Source of the DNA: Gonatopus flavifemur | Taxonomy: Eukaryota; Arthropoda; Insecta; Hymenoptera; Dryinidae | DNA: 64,000 bases | Assembly: GCA_018340375.1 (NCBI GenBank) | Contig: JAFFJZ010000001.1 | Coordinates: 71,540,001-71,604,000, forward strand | Reading direction: 5' to 3' | Part shown: in pieces, positions 50,045 through 62,600 of the stretch | Layout of the letters: every line of letters starts with the position of its first letter | How positions within the stretch are numbered: the stretch's first letter is position 1 | Made by a program: the position numbers and the translations under genes | Notes under the pieces: generated by a model | Database searches by the model: none | Seen by the model: only the letters and a program-made list of their open reading frames with translations | Told to the model about the DNA's origin: nothing

Positions 50045-50140
50045 AAGTATCGAATTTTTATTGGAATCTATAAAAATTGAATATTTTTTATATTAAAAAA
50101 GATCGATCCTTTTCAAATATTCTCATCAATTTTTTTCACA
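50045..50140 (+). repeat. Dispersed AT-rich repeat, copy 1
   Basis: ATCGAATTTTTATT...GAATCTATAAAAA...GATCGATCCT recurs with gaps at 52866-52960 in the same orientation. A weaker match (ATAGATTTTTTTTATATAAAA, then GATCGATC and TCAAAGAT) is near 39515-39580. Non-coding. Confidence 0.5.
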
Positions 50141-50206
50141 TTTCTTCGTTCAATGTTGCCATAAGTAACGTAAAACGCAAGCACGATACAAGTAATTCAA
50201 TAAAAA

Positions 50207-50489
50207 CCCAAAAACGAAAGATCAGATCTAATGAGATCTAAGTAGATCTTATCAGATCTAAATTTTGGCAAAAATCTCTACAAATCTTTTTATATCTACT
50301 TACATCCGAACATCTCAACTTGGGCAACAATCTTTGAAGTTTTCTGATATCCACTCGCTGTTAAAGATTCCAATTTTGCAAGGAATCCACAAAGATATAT
50401 GAAAATTCAAGAAGATTTCTGATTTTGCCAAAATTTATATCTGAAGAGATCTACCCAGATCTCAGTGGATCTGATCTTTCTTTCTCGGG
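50207..50489. mobile_element. Hairpin MITE rich in AGATCT motifs
   Basis: Inverted arms share GAAAGATCAGATC, GAGATCT and AAATTTTGGCAAAA. Outer ends are CCC/GGG. AGATCT or a one-base variant occurs repeatedly in both arms. No ORF. Confidence 0.7.
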
Positions 50490-50850
50490 AATTCAAGTGA
50501 CTATGCATGTAAAAAACTTGTATTCCCAGTACGCGGAAGCACGACTGTGAAGAAGTATTTATCGATTAGAATAAATTCTCAATTAAAATCAATGATGATA
50601 CCGGTAACAGAGAAGTTCCGATGAGAATGTAATGGAATAAATGTCAAGCAATACGATTCAGAACGCGATATGTAAGATTTGAGAGCCGCTGGTGTCGGCA
50701 GCGAAATAAAGACAAAAGAGGTACTACGTATAAAATATTCATATGTGTATTCGAGTGTGGAGGGAAGATAAGTGGCGCATATAAGTTGATGGTAGATGAG
50801 TTGACAGCAGGATGTCACATTATGTAGCCTCTGACCCCTTCTCTTATATG

Positions 50851-50868
50851 TATATATATATATATATC
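50851..50868. repeat. (TA)n microsatellite
   Basis: Uninterrupted TA run of about 18 bp. Confidence 0.9.
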
Positions 50869-52865
50869 ATCTCTTTAACTCTTCTCTTTCGCGACTACCA
50901 CGTTATTTCGAACGAATGTGTTTGATGGGAATGATAGTCACACATCTATACAATGTAAATTGGAATGAAGCGAGGCATTTAATACGATACTCTGGGGAAA
51001 TAGTAATCAGATAGTGGGGATTAGTTCTCAAATTGGATACACCCGATGATAACTGTAATAACAAAATACTTCTCAGTTATTGTACTATCCATGCAAAAAC
51101 GAGAATTCTTTCATGTACAAATTTCATTCTCCGTGCGTGTGTGAAAGTGAAGCGATTTAAATTAACATGAAATACAATTGAGAGAATGATATTCAAGTAT
51201 TTGAGTGGTCTATTTCAATATCTAAATTAATAACAATTGAAATAATCATAACATTCAATTTGATAATAGATAATAAACAGTAGTTTACTCTGTTCAGCTC
51301 CATGATATTTTTTGAATCAAATAACTCTCGAGTACTCCCCACAGGGTTGAATTCATGATTACTCTTGAACTTGTTTATGTCGAGGAAATGAAATTGGAGG
51401 ATACAATGCTTTCAAGTGATTTGAGGTTAATTTTTTCAGCTCAGCATGTAATAAATTTATATTCATTCATGCAGAGTTTGATGCGAGAGCCTCAGAGCTA
51501 TCCGGAATATTCCACTTTCTCATTCTCACGTTGTTAGGACAATTCTAATTTTTGATGGTACGAATTTTTCTTCGCAAAATATCATGTAATCAACAAATAT
51601 TGAATCCTTTAATTGAATACATAACTATCGTATCGCTGTAGCTATTTGTTCAAATAAAATAAAGTTAAAGAGCAGAAAATCCAGAACGTTGATGATAATT
51701 AGGCACATTATTTGATATTCGATATTCAGTATTAGATTTTTCAACGCTCGTGTATATGTAATCATCGCAGTTTCACCTACAGGAAGTTGAATATTGTAGT
51801 TATAAATTTCCTTTGTGACGAATAAAAATGACTACGAACTCTTGAAAAGGAAAACACAATCTATATGCCTTATTTCTGTACTTCAACTCACTCATGCCCG
51901 AATATGACTCTCTCGTGATTAATCTTCCGTTTCCATATTTGAATTAATCAGAAACAAACTCGAATAACGGACGGAGTGTCATCTACTTGATTTAGAACCT
52001 CAACTCGGGCCGATTGTTTTTTCCATACTTTACAAACATGCATACTTTTCAAATTATATAACGTTGAGAACTACCTTAAAACGATCCGCAATTATTTTGA
52101 TCATGTATTATTTACATATTAGGAGAAACATGAAAAGGAACGAGAATGCATCCACACATCCTACAGAGACAATATGTCCCTGTCTCAAGCATGCACATTT
52201 ATTGTGGTTGAACTAAATTATAATCTTCCTTGAGAATTGTTCATCATGCTGAAAAGTTTCACCACATAATTTGTTTCCTGGAATTCCATTATTTCTCATT
52301 TGTCAGATATGTAATTATTGTATTAAATCATTTCATTTCTTGTGTGTATAGATATTATATCATATTAAATGCACAAAATTTTCTTAGGTACGAATAGATT
52401 GTTTATGATTTTTTGCATGTGTCGAGTATTGATACAATAAAAATTAATCTATTGTTAAGATTTGGGGAGATAATTGAAATTATCGATATTTTTCATAAAA
52501 TTTATATAAGAAATATCGATGCTGTCAAATATTGCTAACAACATTTTTTGAATTCAGTGAATTTTAATTGAAGTAATTTCAAGAATCTTGATTTTTCACA
52601 TAGCACAAATATCTGCAGGATATTCTGATAATATTATAATAAATTAATTTCATTCCAATTCACATTGAAATGCCATAAAAAACTAAACTACCAATTAGAC
52701 TTTAAAATTTTCTCAAAGAGGCGTTGTCGCAGTGGAAACTCAATTCAAGTGAAGATAGAATGTACAAGTTTGTGCTTATTCACGAACCTTCACACGCTGG
52801 GTCGTGAGATGGGGAATTCTTTGTATCAAGGTTCATCTTTGACAGAATCGAGCCTTTTTTTCTAT

Positions 52866-52960
52866 ACAGAATATATCGAGTTTTTATTTATATTTCATTT
52901 GAATCTATAAAAACTAGATACTTTTTCTATACAGCGAAGATCAATCCTGTTCCAAGATCA
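52866..52960 (+). repeat. Dispersed AT-rich repeat, copy 2
   Basis: Shares ATCGAGTTTTTATT, GAATCTATAAAAACTAGATA and AAGATCAATCCTGTTC with the copy at 50045-50140, with moderate divergence. Confidence 0.5.
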
Positions 52961-54589
52961 ACATCAGTAATTCTATACAGCAATGGAAAAACAAACCCCA
53001 TGTTTCAAAGGAAGCGATAAATTATTTAGGGAAATCTAATGTTTAACAGTTCGATCGACTTTTGAAATTATTGAATATAATATTAGAGCCTTCACAGAGC
53101 ATTCTTATTTCACTTACAGAACTGCCACGATAGAAAGATTGCCAACTTCCATATACATACCTGGAACAAAGAAAAATTCAATTCAATTGAAGCGTTTACT
53201 ATACAAACGTTCTTCGTTGAAGGAAAAACAAATTTCTCTTTCTCATGTCGAAAGAAAAACACAGCAAATGGTAGGGGAGAGTGGAGCCTGATCAACTATT
53301 TTTTTATATCGACTTTTTTATATAGAATGTGAGTTTTTTTCAAAATTCAACGAAAGTCACCTTCAAGATTGAAAAATGTATTTGAAACACTCATTTATTT
53401 TATGGATAAAAATATTGAACGAAAAATGTAGACGAGACGATATTTGCTGATACGTTTTTTTCGATAACGAGTATTGGCAAGAATATCGTGTTCTGCACCC
53501 CTGTGTACTTTTTAAAATCACCATCTCTTCCAATCAATACAGCACAGTTGATCAGTATTTCAAAAAAGGTTTGAAGAAATCAAAAAGTGACTCCATGAAC
53601 AGATTGCTTAAAAAAAAATGGACACTTATTATCAGAAAACAGCTATTTTGAGGATTTTAATGCAGGATCAAATTCCTTAAGAGTGGTCAAGTTAATTGGA
53701 AGATGACGAACTGAATTCTGTATCATTCAACCTCGAATGCTGTTGCTCTCACCCGGATTGCATACGTTATTTAATATCGCTGTAATAATATGATAATCAT
53801 ATCAAGTACGATTAGTGGAGTCAAAGCAGGGAGTAATGAGATCCCATCGACAACAAGCTACTTATTTAAATTTGATGTCTTTATCGCAGGTTTTTATTAC
53901 CCACCAACCGCTCGATACATACACGTTTGGAATGTTTTGAGCATAAACAAAACGAGTGACCACATATTTCCATGGTGTATGATTTGAGATTGTGGTATTT
54001 TGCAACCCATATGTCCAAGTACTCCTTTTTTCATACTCTCCCTTTAATTTCACTCAACCTATAAATAACTTTCTCCGTGGAAAGAAAATGTATGTGCCGG
54101 TTGTACGTATACAACACACATTCGAGAGAATAAGTTTCATTTTTCAAGGGTGATTCCGAATCTTTCTTCACTCCACGGTATACGCATTGATAATTTCACA
54201 GAGCGTAACTCATAATTATCCCACTGTATTATCCAATATGAATATTATGAACGTAACATTACCTACATAGCACTTACCTTGATATCCTTCCATTAAGGAT
54301 CATTAAATTGGAGAAACAAAAAGTTTTGAGAATAAACAAACACACGTAATAGTTTCGAAGGGAAAATTTTATTTGCAAATGCAAAAGCCGCGAGCTTTCA
54401 CCAGGACTACGATGCAATTTATAAAACGAAACGACATCCAATAAAGAATCATGTTATCAACGAGCAGTTGAAGTAGGAAGTTCATTGATTCAGTTCTTCC
54501 AAACGATAATTTTTATGCAATTTTAAATGCAGCGCGCATCTCGTAATGGAACTTTCCAATCCAATTTGCCAGGATAATTTCCTTTTGTC

Positions 54590-54975
54590 TTAAGTATACG
54601 CTTTGACCGTTGTTGAATTGCATCGAATTTATTCTCGAAAATCGCGCGGACGTAGAAATTTCTCTATATAAATTGCGTCCGAAGTTTCATCGTGCCTCGA
54701 CCACACCGGATATATTATGTGACCGCTTATAATGCATGTATGTATATGTACATAAGTGTATAAACGCTTGGAGGTTAATAAACCGTAACCAACTGTTCGT
54801 ATACACCAAGACGGTATAGCCGATTTCGAGCGTAACAAAGGCGCCTTGTGAATCATCATCGCACGATGCTTTTGCTCATAACGCTATCGTATCCACGACG
54901 CTTTTATTATATATACATATAAAAGTACGGCACGCGTGAAACGCGTGACCCTACGACACCACGTCGAACGCTTCA
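54590..54975. promoter_or_regulatory. GC/CpG-rich island with TATAAAAG and paired ACGCGT sites
   Basis: A TATAAAAG sequence (54918-54925) is followed at 54931-54947 by CACGCGTGAAACGCGTG, two ACGCGT cores 9 bp apart. The flanks are CpG-rich (ATCGCGCGGACG, CCACGACGC, CACCACGTCGAACG). It could be a plus-strand core promoter, but no exon is evident downstream. Confidence 0.35.
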
Positions 54976-56505
54976 AACGTGTTCAAAAGTCAATGGAATC
55001 GAAAAGAAATGGATATAGCGAACACTTGTAACGAACTGTCACGTATGAGATGTCCCGTTTTTATTGTCTATCACACAATCAGATACAATGATAGAAAAAA
55101 TAATGTACAATAGGACAAAGAGAAAAGTTTCTAAGAAACCCGGGGCGGTGTTCGGGGAAGTGGTTTCCACGTATCCTGTGTAATACAAATTGTAACAGGA
55201 TAACGTCCGATTCACGATAATACACGCTGTCAGGAGTTATAGGCATTAATTACTTATCTCGATCATCTCGCTAGTAAATTGCTCAACAAGCTCTCATTAC
55301 CTTCGATTATTCAATAATCGGTAATCTATCTTCCTCTCTCGATTAATATCATATTTCTCAAATCATGAACGTTGATTGAGATTTAGATTTAAATTCTTAT
55401 CACAATAAACATACTTCGGTAATATACTTTCAAGGAAGGAAAGAGCTATTGATTCGTCTTGGAATGATGGAGAAACATTGCGTACACGTTCGATAGCTGT
55501 TAGAGGAGGGAGAAGTGTAAAAAGGCACTTTCTGGAATGAAGCGAATAATTCGAATGGCTTCGTGCTTCACGTTTTTGTTTCATGTTGTTCTTTGTGAAT
55601 TTTCTAAAAGGAGCCCTGCTTCTATGTCACTTTACTGTCAACTACATCTAAACTGCATGTTCGCCCTGAAAAAAGAAACTTCGAAAAACAAAGCTACGAT
55701 GAACCCAGCTCGATTTTGCAAACTAAAACCCTCGAGCTTGAATAACAACTGTTTTCCCTGGAGGCTGATGGGAAGATATTACGGGCAATCGTCTAAGACA
55801 ATACAATGCCTAAAAATAGCTCTGAAAGTATACAGTTTTGATAGATTCAAGAAAAATTGTTTGAATCATCGCCAATTTGAACTCTTGAAGGCTTATTCTA
55901 AAAAAAAACGACTTCAATCGAGAAGGCATAATTGATTCGGGTTAATTCATTGAATGAGTTCAACAAAATTTATTATTCTCCTGCACGGAGAGAATTGAAT
56001 AATAAACGCCATGATATGAATGTAGTACTGATCAGGTTGCTATCACAAACCATCGTAATCAACGCACACGGAGGAAGAGAATTCGATGGAATAACAAGAA
56101 TTTCACTGTTCTAGCGAAATTTGCTTGTTATCATATGGACAGCAACGAGTCAGCCTGCTGAACGAACCAAATTTCGATTGATAAGTAGAACGAATCAGTT
56201 TGGTAACACAAAGAATTGTCATCGTTAAGTTATTTAATCCACTTAGCGGAGAAGGAATCGTTAAAATAGCGAAGTCATTGTTTTTTCTTTTCCACAGGAA
56301 CTTTTCTAGCTAATATACTCTATCAATAGATAGGAACATGGTTTTCTCAGCTGGTTTGATTGAATTCAAAGGTGATGTCAATTTCGAAGACAAATTTCTG
56401 TTACCAGAATCTCTCTTGAAGATCTCTTTGATCTTCATTGTAAACGAATTGGTACCTGCAGAAGTACCGATTCTCGACCATCCCCCCTGGTACCTACTTT
56501 CTGGT
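54976..56505. other. Non-coding DNA
   Basis: A short G-rich stretch lies at about 55140-55165. A 132-codon open frame (55537-55935) is lysine-rich with no recognisable domain. Confidence 0.5.
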
Positions 56506-56699
56506 CCCGAGATGGAAAATTTGGACGGTTTTTGTCCTCATATTTCGTTTTTAGACTGATTTTGTCCTGACTGTTGAATAATGCGGACAAAAACAGGACT
56601 TTTCCTTTATTTCAGTCTGCATTTCTCATCCACCAAATGAGAGTAATTAAGGAGAAATTCAGACTAAAATCACTACCGTTCAAATTTTTCGACCCGGGG
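56506..56699. repeat. Small inverted-repeat element with CCCGRG ends and AAAATTTGRACGGT arms
   Basis: The left block CCCGAGATGGAAAATTTGGA with ACGGT is mirrored by the right block (reversed CCCCGGGTCGAAAAATTTGA, ACGGT). The interior has repeated TTTTGTCCTGA and GGACAAAAACAGGAC words. Non-coding. Confidence 0.55.
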
Positions 56700-57121
56700 T
56701 ATCTTGGCCTCAGTCCGAACAAAGTGAAAGAGAGGAAACACTGAGAAATAACTCATTACTTGCAATATAATCAAAAATAACATCAAATAAGTAAGTTCTC
56801 TAAACTGAAATATTGTTCGTTTCAGCACGAATTTTTAGTTGAAGAAATTAATATTTTGCTGAGACGACTACATTTTTCAGAAACTGAGCAGTTTTCACAA
56901 TGCAACTGCACAATTTCTATCAATTTATCCGTAAGATTATAATGAAAATCAAAAAAGTCTTGACGATAAATGCCCAGATAAAACACAATGAATTCTTCTT
57001 CAAGAACAAAAATATAATTCTTCAAGAACTCTTTTCAAACTAATAAATTCACGAAGGAGCTCTGGAGGGGTACAGTGTTTGAGACATTAACGAGTTCTTT
57101 GAGAATACTGGACCCAAGCAA

Positions 57122-57346
57122 CACGGGAAAAATAATTTAGCTGCAGCAGCTAAGTAGCTAGCACGGACACGGACAGCCATTAAATTAGCTTCTGCAGCTA
57201 AATTTTAGCCATTATAGCAAAAAAATTTGCATTTGTAGTTAATTTATTTGCGGTAACTGCTAAAATTTAGCTACAGAAGCTAATTCAATCGCTGTCCGTG
57301 TCCGTGCTAGCTACTTAACTGCTGCAGCTAAATTATTTTTTCCGTG
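57122..57346. mobile_element. Hairpin MITE with CACGG-A-run ends, TTAGCTGCAGCAG arms
   Basis: A 225-bp element. The left end CACGGGAAAAATAATTTAGC matches the reverse complement of the right end, and the arms run on through AGCTAGCACGGACACGGACA almost without mismatch. Rich in TAGCTGCAGC-type motifs. No ORF. Confidence 0.8.
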
Positions 57347-60300
57347 AACACAAGAGGTTAAAAATGCTAAGAACGTCTTTGGAAAATCTTACGAACACGC
57401 TTAGAACCTCCAAATGAGACTGTTTCGAATAATTATATGCTATGCACCTCCATAGAATACCTTGACGAATTTATCCAAAATAGTCTCATTTGCACATTCT
57501 TTCCACGTTCACTGTATCATCATAGCATCTTTGAGAAGTTCTTGTGTTACTTGGGGGAAGTGATATCCCAAACGTTGAACTCCTTCAGAGCTATGCATGA
57601 ATTCATTAGTTCGAAAACAATTCTCGAAGAATTCTATTCCTGTTCTTGAAAAAGAATTCTTCGTGTGTTATCTGGGTGATAACCATGTACGATACAGTGA
57701 AAAACACGCGTATAAAAATATAATAATTTGTAATCTCTGGCAATTGTTGAAGTGTCTTAATGAGATACACCGATAATTTTTTCAAACGATCGTAATGAAT
57801 TATTGACTTCAAAGTTATTGCGCAATAATGAATATGTTTACAAACATGTTAACGCAAGTATAAAAGAGCTAATACAAAGAAAATGTTAATTTGAATCGAC
57901 AGGAAGTATTCCCTAATAGGTTAAGTTCCAAGTCTCAACTTGGCACGCATAATATGTTTCCTTGGTATAAAGGACAAACATGGTCACTTGAAACGAGACC
58001 GCGTTTTCTCATTGCGCTTGACCTTCCTAAAAGGATAATCACTCCGCAAGGACATATAAACCTGAGTCGAGTATGACTGTATATGGATATATATATATAT
58101 ATATATATAGATTTGATGGATACGCGGAGTTCCTTTGAAATGTGAGTACATATGTGACTATGTTTTTTATATTATTCAAGTTTAAAATAAACGTATGAGG
58201 AATGAAGTAACGTTATCACATCCTTGTAAATTAAGATGTAATATGATTCGTTATAGCATAGGACGTATATTGATCTTATGAATATATTGTACACTATCAG
58301 CGAACTGATATTTCTTTCAAATGAAATAATTTATTTATCATTCTCTATGAATGTAAATTACCTCCGTTCACTTGCCATTGATTTTATCAAATCGAATTTA
58401 TAAGTTAATGAAATATATGTTACCGATAAATAAGGTAGAGCCAATGAATTTTCGATAGAGAAATTGTTGTTCACATTAAATCTGACGCGTTGAATTAGAT
58501 CCAAATTCAATAATAATTTAACATTAAATTGAGATAGAATAATACAATTCCAATCATTCAGTTCCATACATTTATCTGTAAATATAATAAATTCTTTGCA
58601 TGTTCTCGAAAGGCTTGTGAAGGATATTACAAACTGAATTCAGTTATGACAAAATTAAAGTTTCAAAATGGAATATATTCGAATCCGACGATTAATGAGA
58701 TCCGTGTGGTTTGCATTGATTAATGTATATTTAAACCTTAACAAGAATTGTGGTGCACTAATCATTGTTTGAGTCATCGTGATACCTATATCCTACAAAT
58801 ATAGCGGTGCAGTGATTCATACAAAATTTTCATTTTCTTCGTGTAAAGTTGTATTTTTTTCACCGTAATAATGAAATTGATAAAAAAAGTTTCCTGAATT
58901 TCCTCATTGTTTGAATTTTTCCATTGCTAATATTCCATTACACTTCATTATGTAGAATAAAGTCGTCGTTCAAATCACGTTTTCAACATTTCATTTATTT
59001 TTCCCAGTTGATAGAATGACGTCGAAACATATTTTCATTTTCCTTGTGAAAGGATTGTCATTGTTTTGCAACAAGAAACGGAATGACAATAGGAAGATCG
59101 TGATTGTCGTCAAGTCAGAAAGAGACAAATGAAGTCTCCCTTTGTTTCGATTCTAAATCGTTGAAGCGCATCCAGATTTGAGCTTGTAACAAATGACAAC
59201 ACTATGGTTCAGTCAACCCTATGCATGGAACCTCGCTGAAAACCCGGTTCCAAAATACAAGTGGAAATGAGTTAAATGAACTTCGAAGAAAGAAGAATCG
59301 AGCAATATTTGAGAAATTTTGCTAAAGTATGTTATATAGTGGTCCAAAATTGATAATGAATAATCATCATTACGAGGAGATTGAAAATTGCTGAATTAGA
59401 TATTGCTGAAATTCATCGAAGTTTTGATACTTTTAAATTTGGAGTGGATTGCGTTCACTCGTGATTTGGTGACTATTAAGCGAGTTTGTAAATAGATTAA
59501 GAACTCCAAGAAAACTACAGGCATGGTGATATATACTTTCTTCGACCAATTCCCCTAAGTCTGTAAGCCATGAAACGTCTAGCGAAGCTCGCCAAGTATT
59601 TATCACTTTCCAGCCATGGGGATTCAATTTTAGAAGATCTCCCAACAACCAAGAGGGAAGAAAAATTGTGTCACGATGATGGAAAGTCATGAAAATCAAG
59701 AGAGGAAGAATAGGGAGGATAAGGAATGTATCCTGGTGGTTTGAAATGAACGTTATAAAAGTTTTGATGATTGTTAAATCTCCATTCAAGATTCTATTAT
59801 TTTCCAATCAAAAAAATTTGTAATATTTATATTCATTCGCTTCATTATTCATCCAGTCCTTGACTGTTCCTTTTATCGATTGAATTGATTGCTCAAAAGT
59901 AAAACCAAGTTAAAAAATTTTAGAAAGAATGCTTTACACTGTGAATTAGAATCAGGAAAACTGTGGAATCTCGCTAATTAGTTGAATTTCACTGCATGAA
60001 TCGGTGAATAATCATGGGTTCGGTAGTTGAAATTTTATTCACTCGTTACAATCAGTCATATTTTGCTGTGAAAGCTGGTGAATACTCCCTGATTCACTGC
60101 AGTATACCTATGATTGCAAAACAATGTAATTCCAATAATTCCGCCCAGTCTGAAATGATTTTAAAAGCAATATGGAGTGCCAATTCCTGACTGATATTCG
60201 CAGGGAAGAATACAATATCCAAATCACTTAAACTTTGCCCGTGTATCAATAGAAATGAAATTCTGTGAATCTAGTATCAGTGACATGTTAATTCTGCAGG

Positions 60301-60995
60301 TGACAAAATTTCAAGATTTGGAAACAAACGAAATCGAAGTAACGACAATTTAAATGCATACACCAAAAGAACTAATGGACTCACCCACGCAGCGGGATTC
60401 GTCGTATCCAACCTCGCAACAGAGCTGGCTTCACTATTTATTTTTCCGGTGCATAAAATGAAGATTTAATGGCCGTGATTCAAGAATGAGCTTTACAGCG
60501 TCAATTTGAGAGTGTTGGTCGAAGCCCCTAGGCTTCATTCGGATTTTTGACGATTTGAATTTCTTAATATTTCAACATGATATTATTTACTCCCTATAAA
60601 ACATGTGATATATATTTGCTATCAATCTATGTTATTGAATATTATTGAATCTTGATCAATCAGCCACTAAAATATCAATGGAATAAGAATCCATTTTCAT
60701 AGCGTGTAGCGCAGTTTGCTGTGTGTTTGAGTCGTTTATCGAAACTTAATTGGAATAAAGTGTGGAAAAATGTAATTCAAAATTGATAGCAATGTTGAAA
60801 ACTCAATTGTTTTCAATAATAAGCGCTATTTGAATATGGTTCAAAAAGAGTGAAAGCATCTTCATTAAGGTATTTTAAGATTCTCTTACAAATTCGTTTC
60901 AATAAATAGTTTGTTCACATACTCACAAATTGAGTGGATTTTGTGGATTTTTTTAATCAGGGTTTGAAACAGTCACAATCTTCGAATTATAAATT
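57347..60995. other. Non-coding AT-rich DNA
   Basis: Holds the longest AT microsatellite. A weak inverted repeat with CACTGCA ends spans about 59988-60106. ORFs up to 124 codons have no domain signal. Confidence 0.55.
58087..58109. repeat. (AT)n microsatellite
   Basis: Uninterrupted AT run of about 22 bp, the longest in the window. Confidence 0.9.
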
Positions 60996-61282
60996 CACGG
61001 AAAAAAAGAAATAATTGCAGTAAGTACTTGAATAGTCGTTTTTCGATTATTTTCTCAAGTAGTTGCTGTAGCTACTTAGTAGTCAGGGCAAGTAACACGT
61101 TAGCTGCCACAACTAACTCGATAGTTGCACTAACTAACGTGAATACTTGAGGTATTCTGAGCTAGTTGAGGCAGCTAACGTGTTATTTGTCCTGATTACC
61201 AAGTAGCTGCAGCAACTACTCGAGTAGATGGTAAAAAATCGACTATTCAAGTATTTACTGCAACTATTCCTTTTTCTCCGTG
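60996..61282. mobile_element. Hairpin MITE with CACGGA-A-run ends, AGTTGCAGTAA arms
   Basis: A 287-bp element. Left CACGGAAAAAAAG and right (reverse) CACGGAGAAAAAG are followed in both arms by ATARTTGCAGTAARTACTTG and AATAGTCG. The inner part repeats AGTTG/CAACT and GCTAACGTGTTA motifs. It looks related to the elements at 57122 and 2738. Confidence 0.78.
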
Positions 61283-62289
61283 TGATGAATATAAGATTGA
61301 ATGCAGTTATATCGATAGAATAATATGATATTTTCTTTGTTGTCAAATTATTGTGTAATGTAATGAAATATATTTATAAAACGAAAATATTCAATACCGA
61401 TATAAACACGTCGAATATTTGTCTCACTTATCACATAATCATATGAATTAATCAGGCGGTTTTGTATTTAAAATCAAGTTCAAAATTGTTGCATGTTTAG
61501 ATTGCAATTGAATTATGAACTGACTTCTCACTAATTTTCAATGATTTGTAAAAGTTTCAAACTACTATAAATAGCTCAAATTAATAGAACCACTTATCTC
61601 GGTGAATAATGTACAGTTAATTTATAGAACTAAAAGGAACCGATAGAATTTTCTTCTTGTTCAAAGATATCTCGTCAAAAATCAAATGAAGAATGTTTCA
61701 ACTCGATGTAAAGAACAAGTTCCTCGCAGGAGAAATGACGACAAGAATAATATTCAGACTATTTCAATAAACTGTCTCCGCGTGAATAAAAATGCTCTGA
61801 GATATACTTTTCAGATAAATGACATCGAATTCCTTGAATATCTGTTCCAAAAGATGCACGTTTATGTAGTCACATGAAAGCTGAATTTGAACACTATAAA
61901 TCCTAATTCCACTCTAGAAGTTGGCAAGGAAAACGGATGGCGACAATGTGCTTAATTAATCGCGCCTTGCAACTGAGAACGTTCAATCAGCATGCGCGGG
62001 TATAGTATTCCTTTATTTCTTCGAAGCAATCCTTGAATCCGATAAGGCTTACAATTTTTTCTTCCTACTCTGTAACGAGGGAAACATACCACTATGTCTA
62101 TGTATGATACACATAGATAGTTTAACATGCATTGATTGCAACAACGATCGTATCTTCTCGGAGACATTCCTTCGATGTCCTTGCAAGGATATTCGCGTAT
62201 CGGGACAACGGCTTTGAAAAATGCTACTTCAAAAAAGTTACGAAAACACAAATAAATTCAAAATCTCTTCTTCGATACGAATTTAACAA
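61283..62289. other. Non-coding AT-rich DNA
   Basis: Nothing recognisable. Confidence 0.6.
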
Positions 62290-62600
62290 GCTCCTGGTCG
62301 CGCAGTTCCTTTTATAACATTAAAACGCCGGTTATAATACCGAGCATACTCACTTTATAAGGTCTCGCGGCAAAATGCCTGATATTTGTCATTCTCGAGA
62401 CAAGAAAGGTCGTTTCACGCATCATTCACGGCTCCTTTCGCCACGTACCGTGATTAATTTCACTCGAGGATTCGTGATTGATATCTGTATTCTTATTGCA
62501 ATATATATAACCTGTCGACCTATTGATGTACGACAAGTGTTATAAACGTTTGATCACTGCGACGGTGGTTAACGACACGTGTATTTTAATGGAAAAACTT
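62290..62600. promoter_or_regulatory. GC/CpG-rich island
   Basis: CCTGGTCGCGCAG, AAACGCCGGTTATAATACCG, GGTCTCGCGG, CCACGTACCGTG and GCGACGGTGGTTAACGACAC stand out from the AT-rich flanks. No ORF of note. Candidate conserved non-coding DNA. Confidence 0.3.

Larger units (their letters stand above)
50490..54589. other. Non-coding AT-rich DNA
   Basis: Contains a TA microsatellite, one dispersed repeat copy and a chance-level candidate microexon (53118-53160, minus). No gene supported. Confidence 0.55.

Noticed and set aside
53118..53160. Possible 43-bp minus-strand microexon with a good acceptor (TTTGTTCCAG) and donor (GTAAGTG)
   Set aside because: Both splice signals look good, but the peptide (MYMEVGNLSIVAV) matches nothing and such pairs arise by chance in this much AT-rich DNA. 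RNA-seq junctions would decide.
55537..55935. 132-codon plus-strand ORF, lysine-rich
   Set aside because: No recognisable domain and no promoter or splice evidence.
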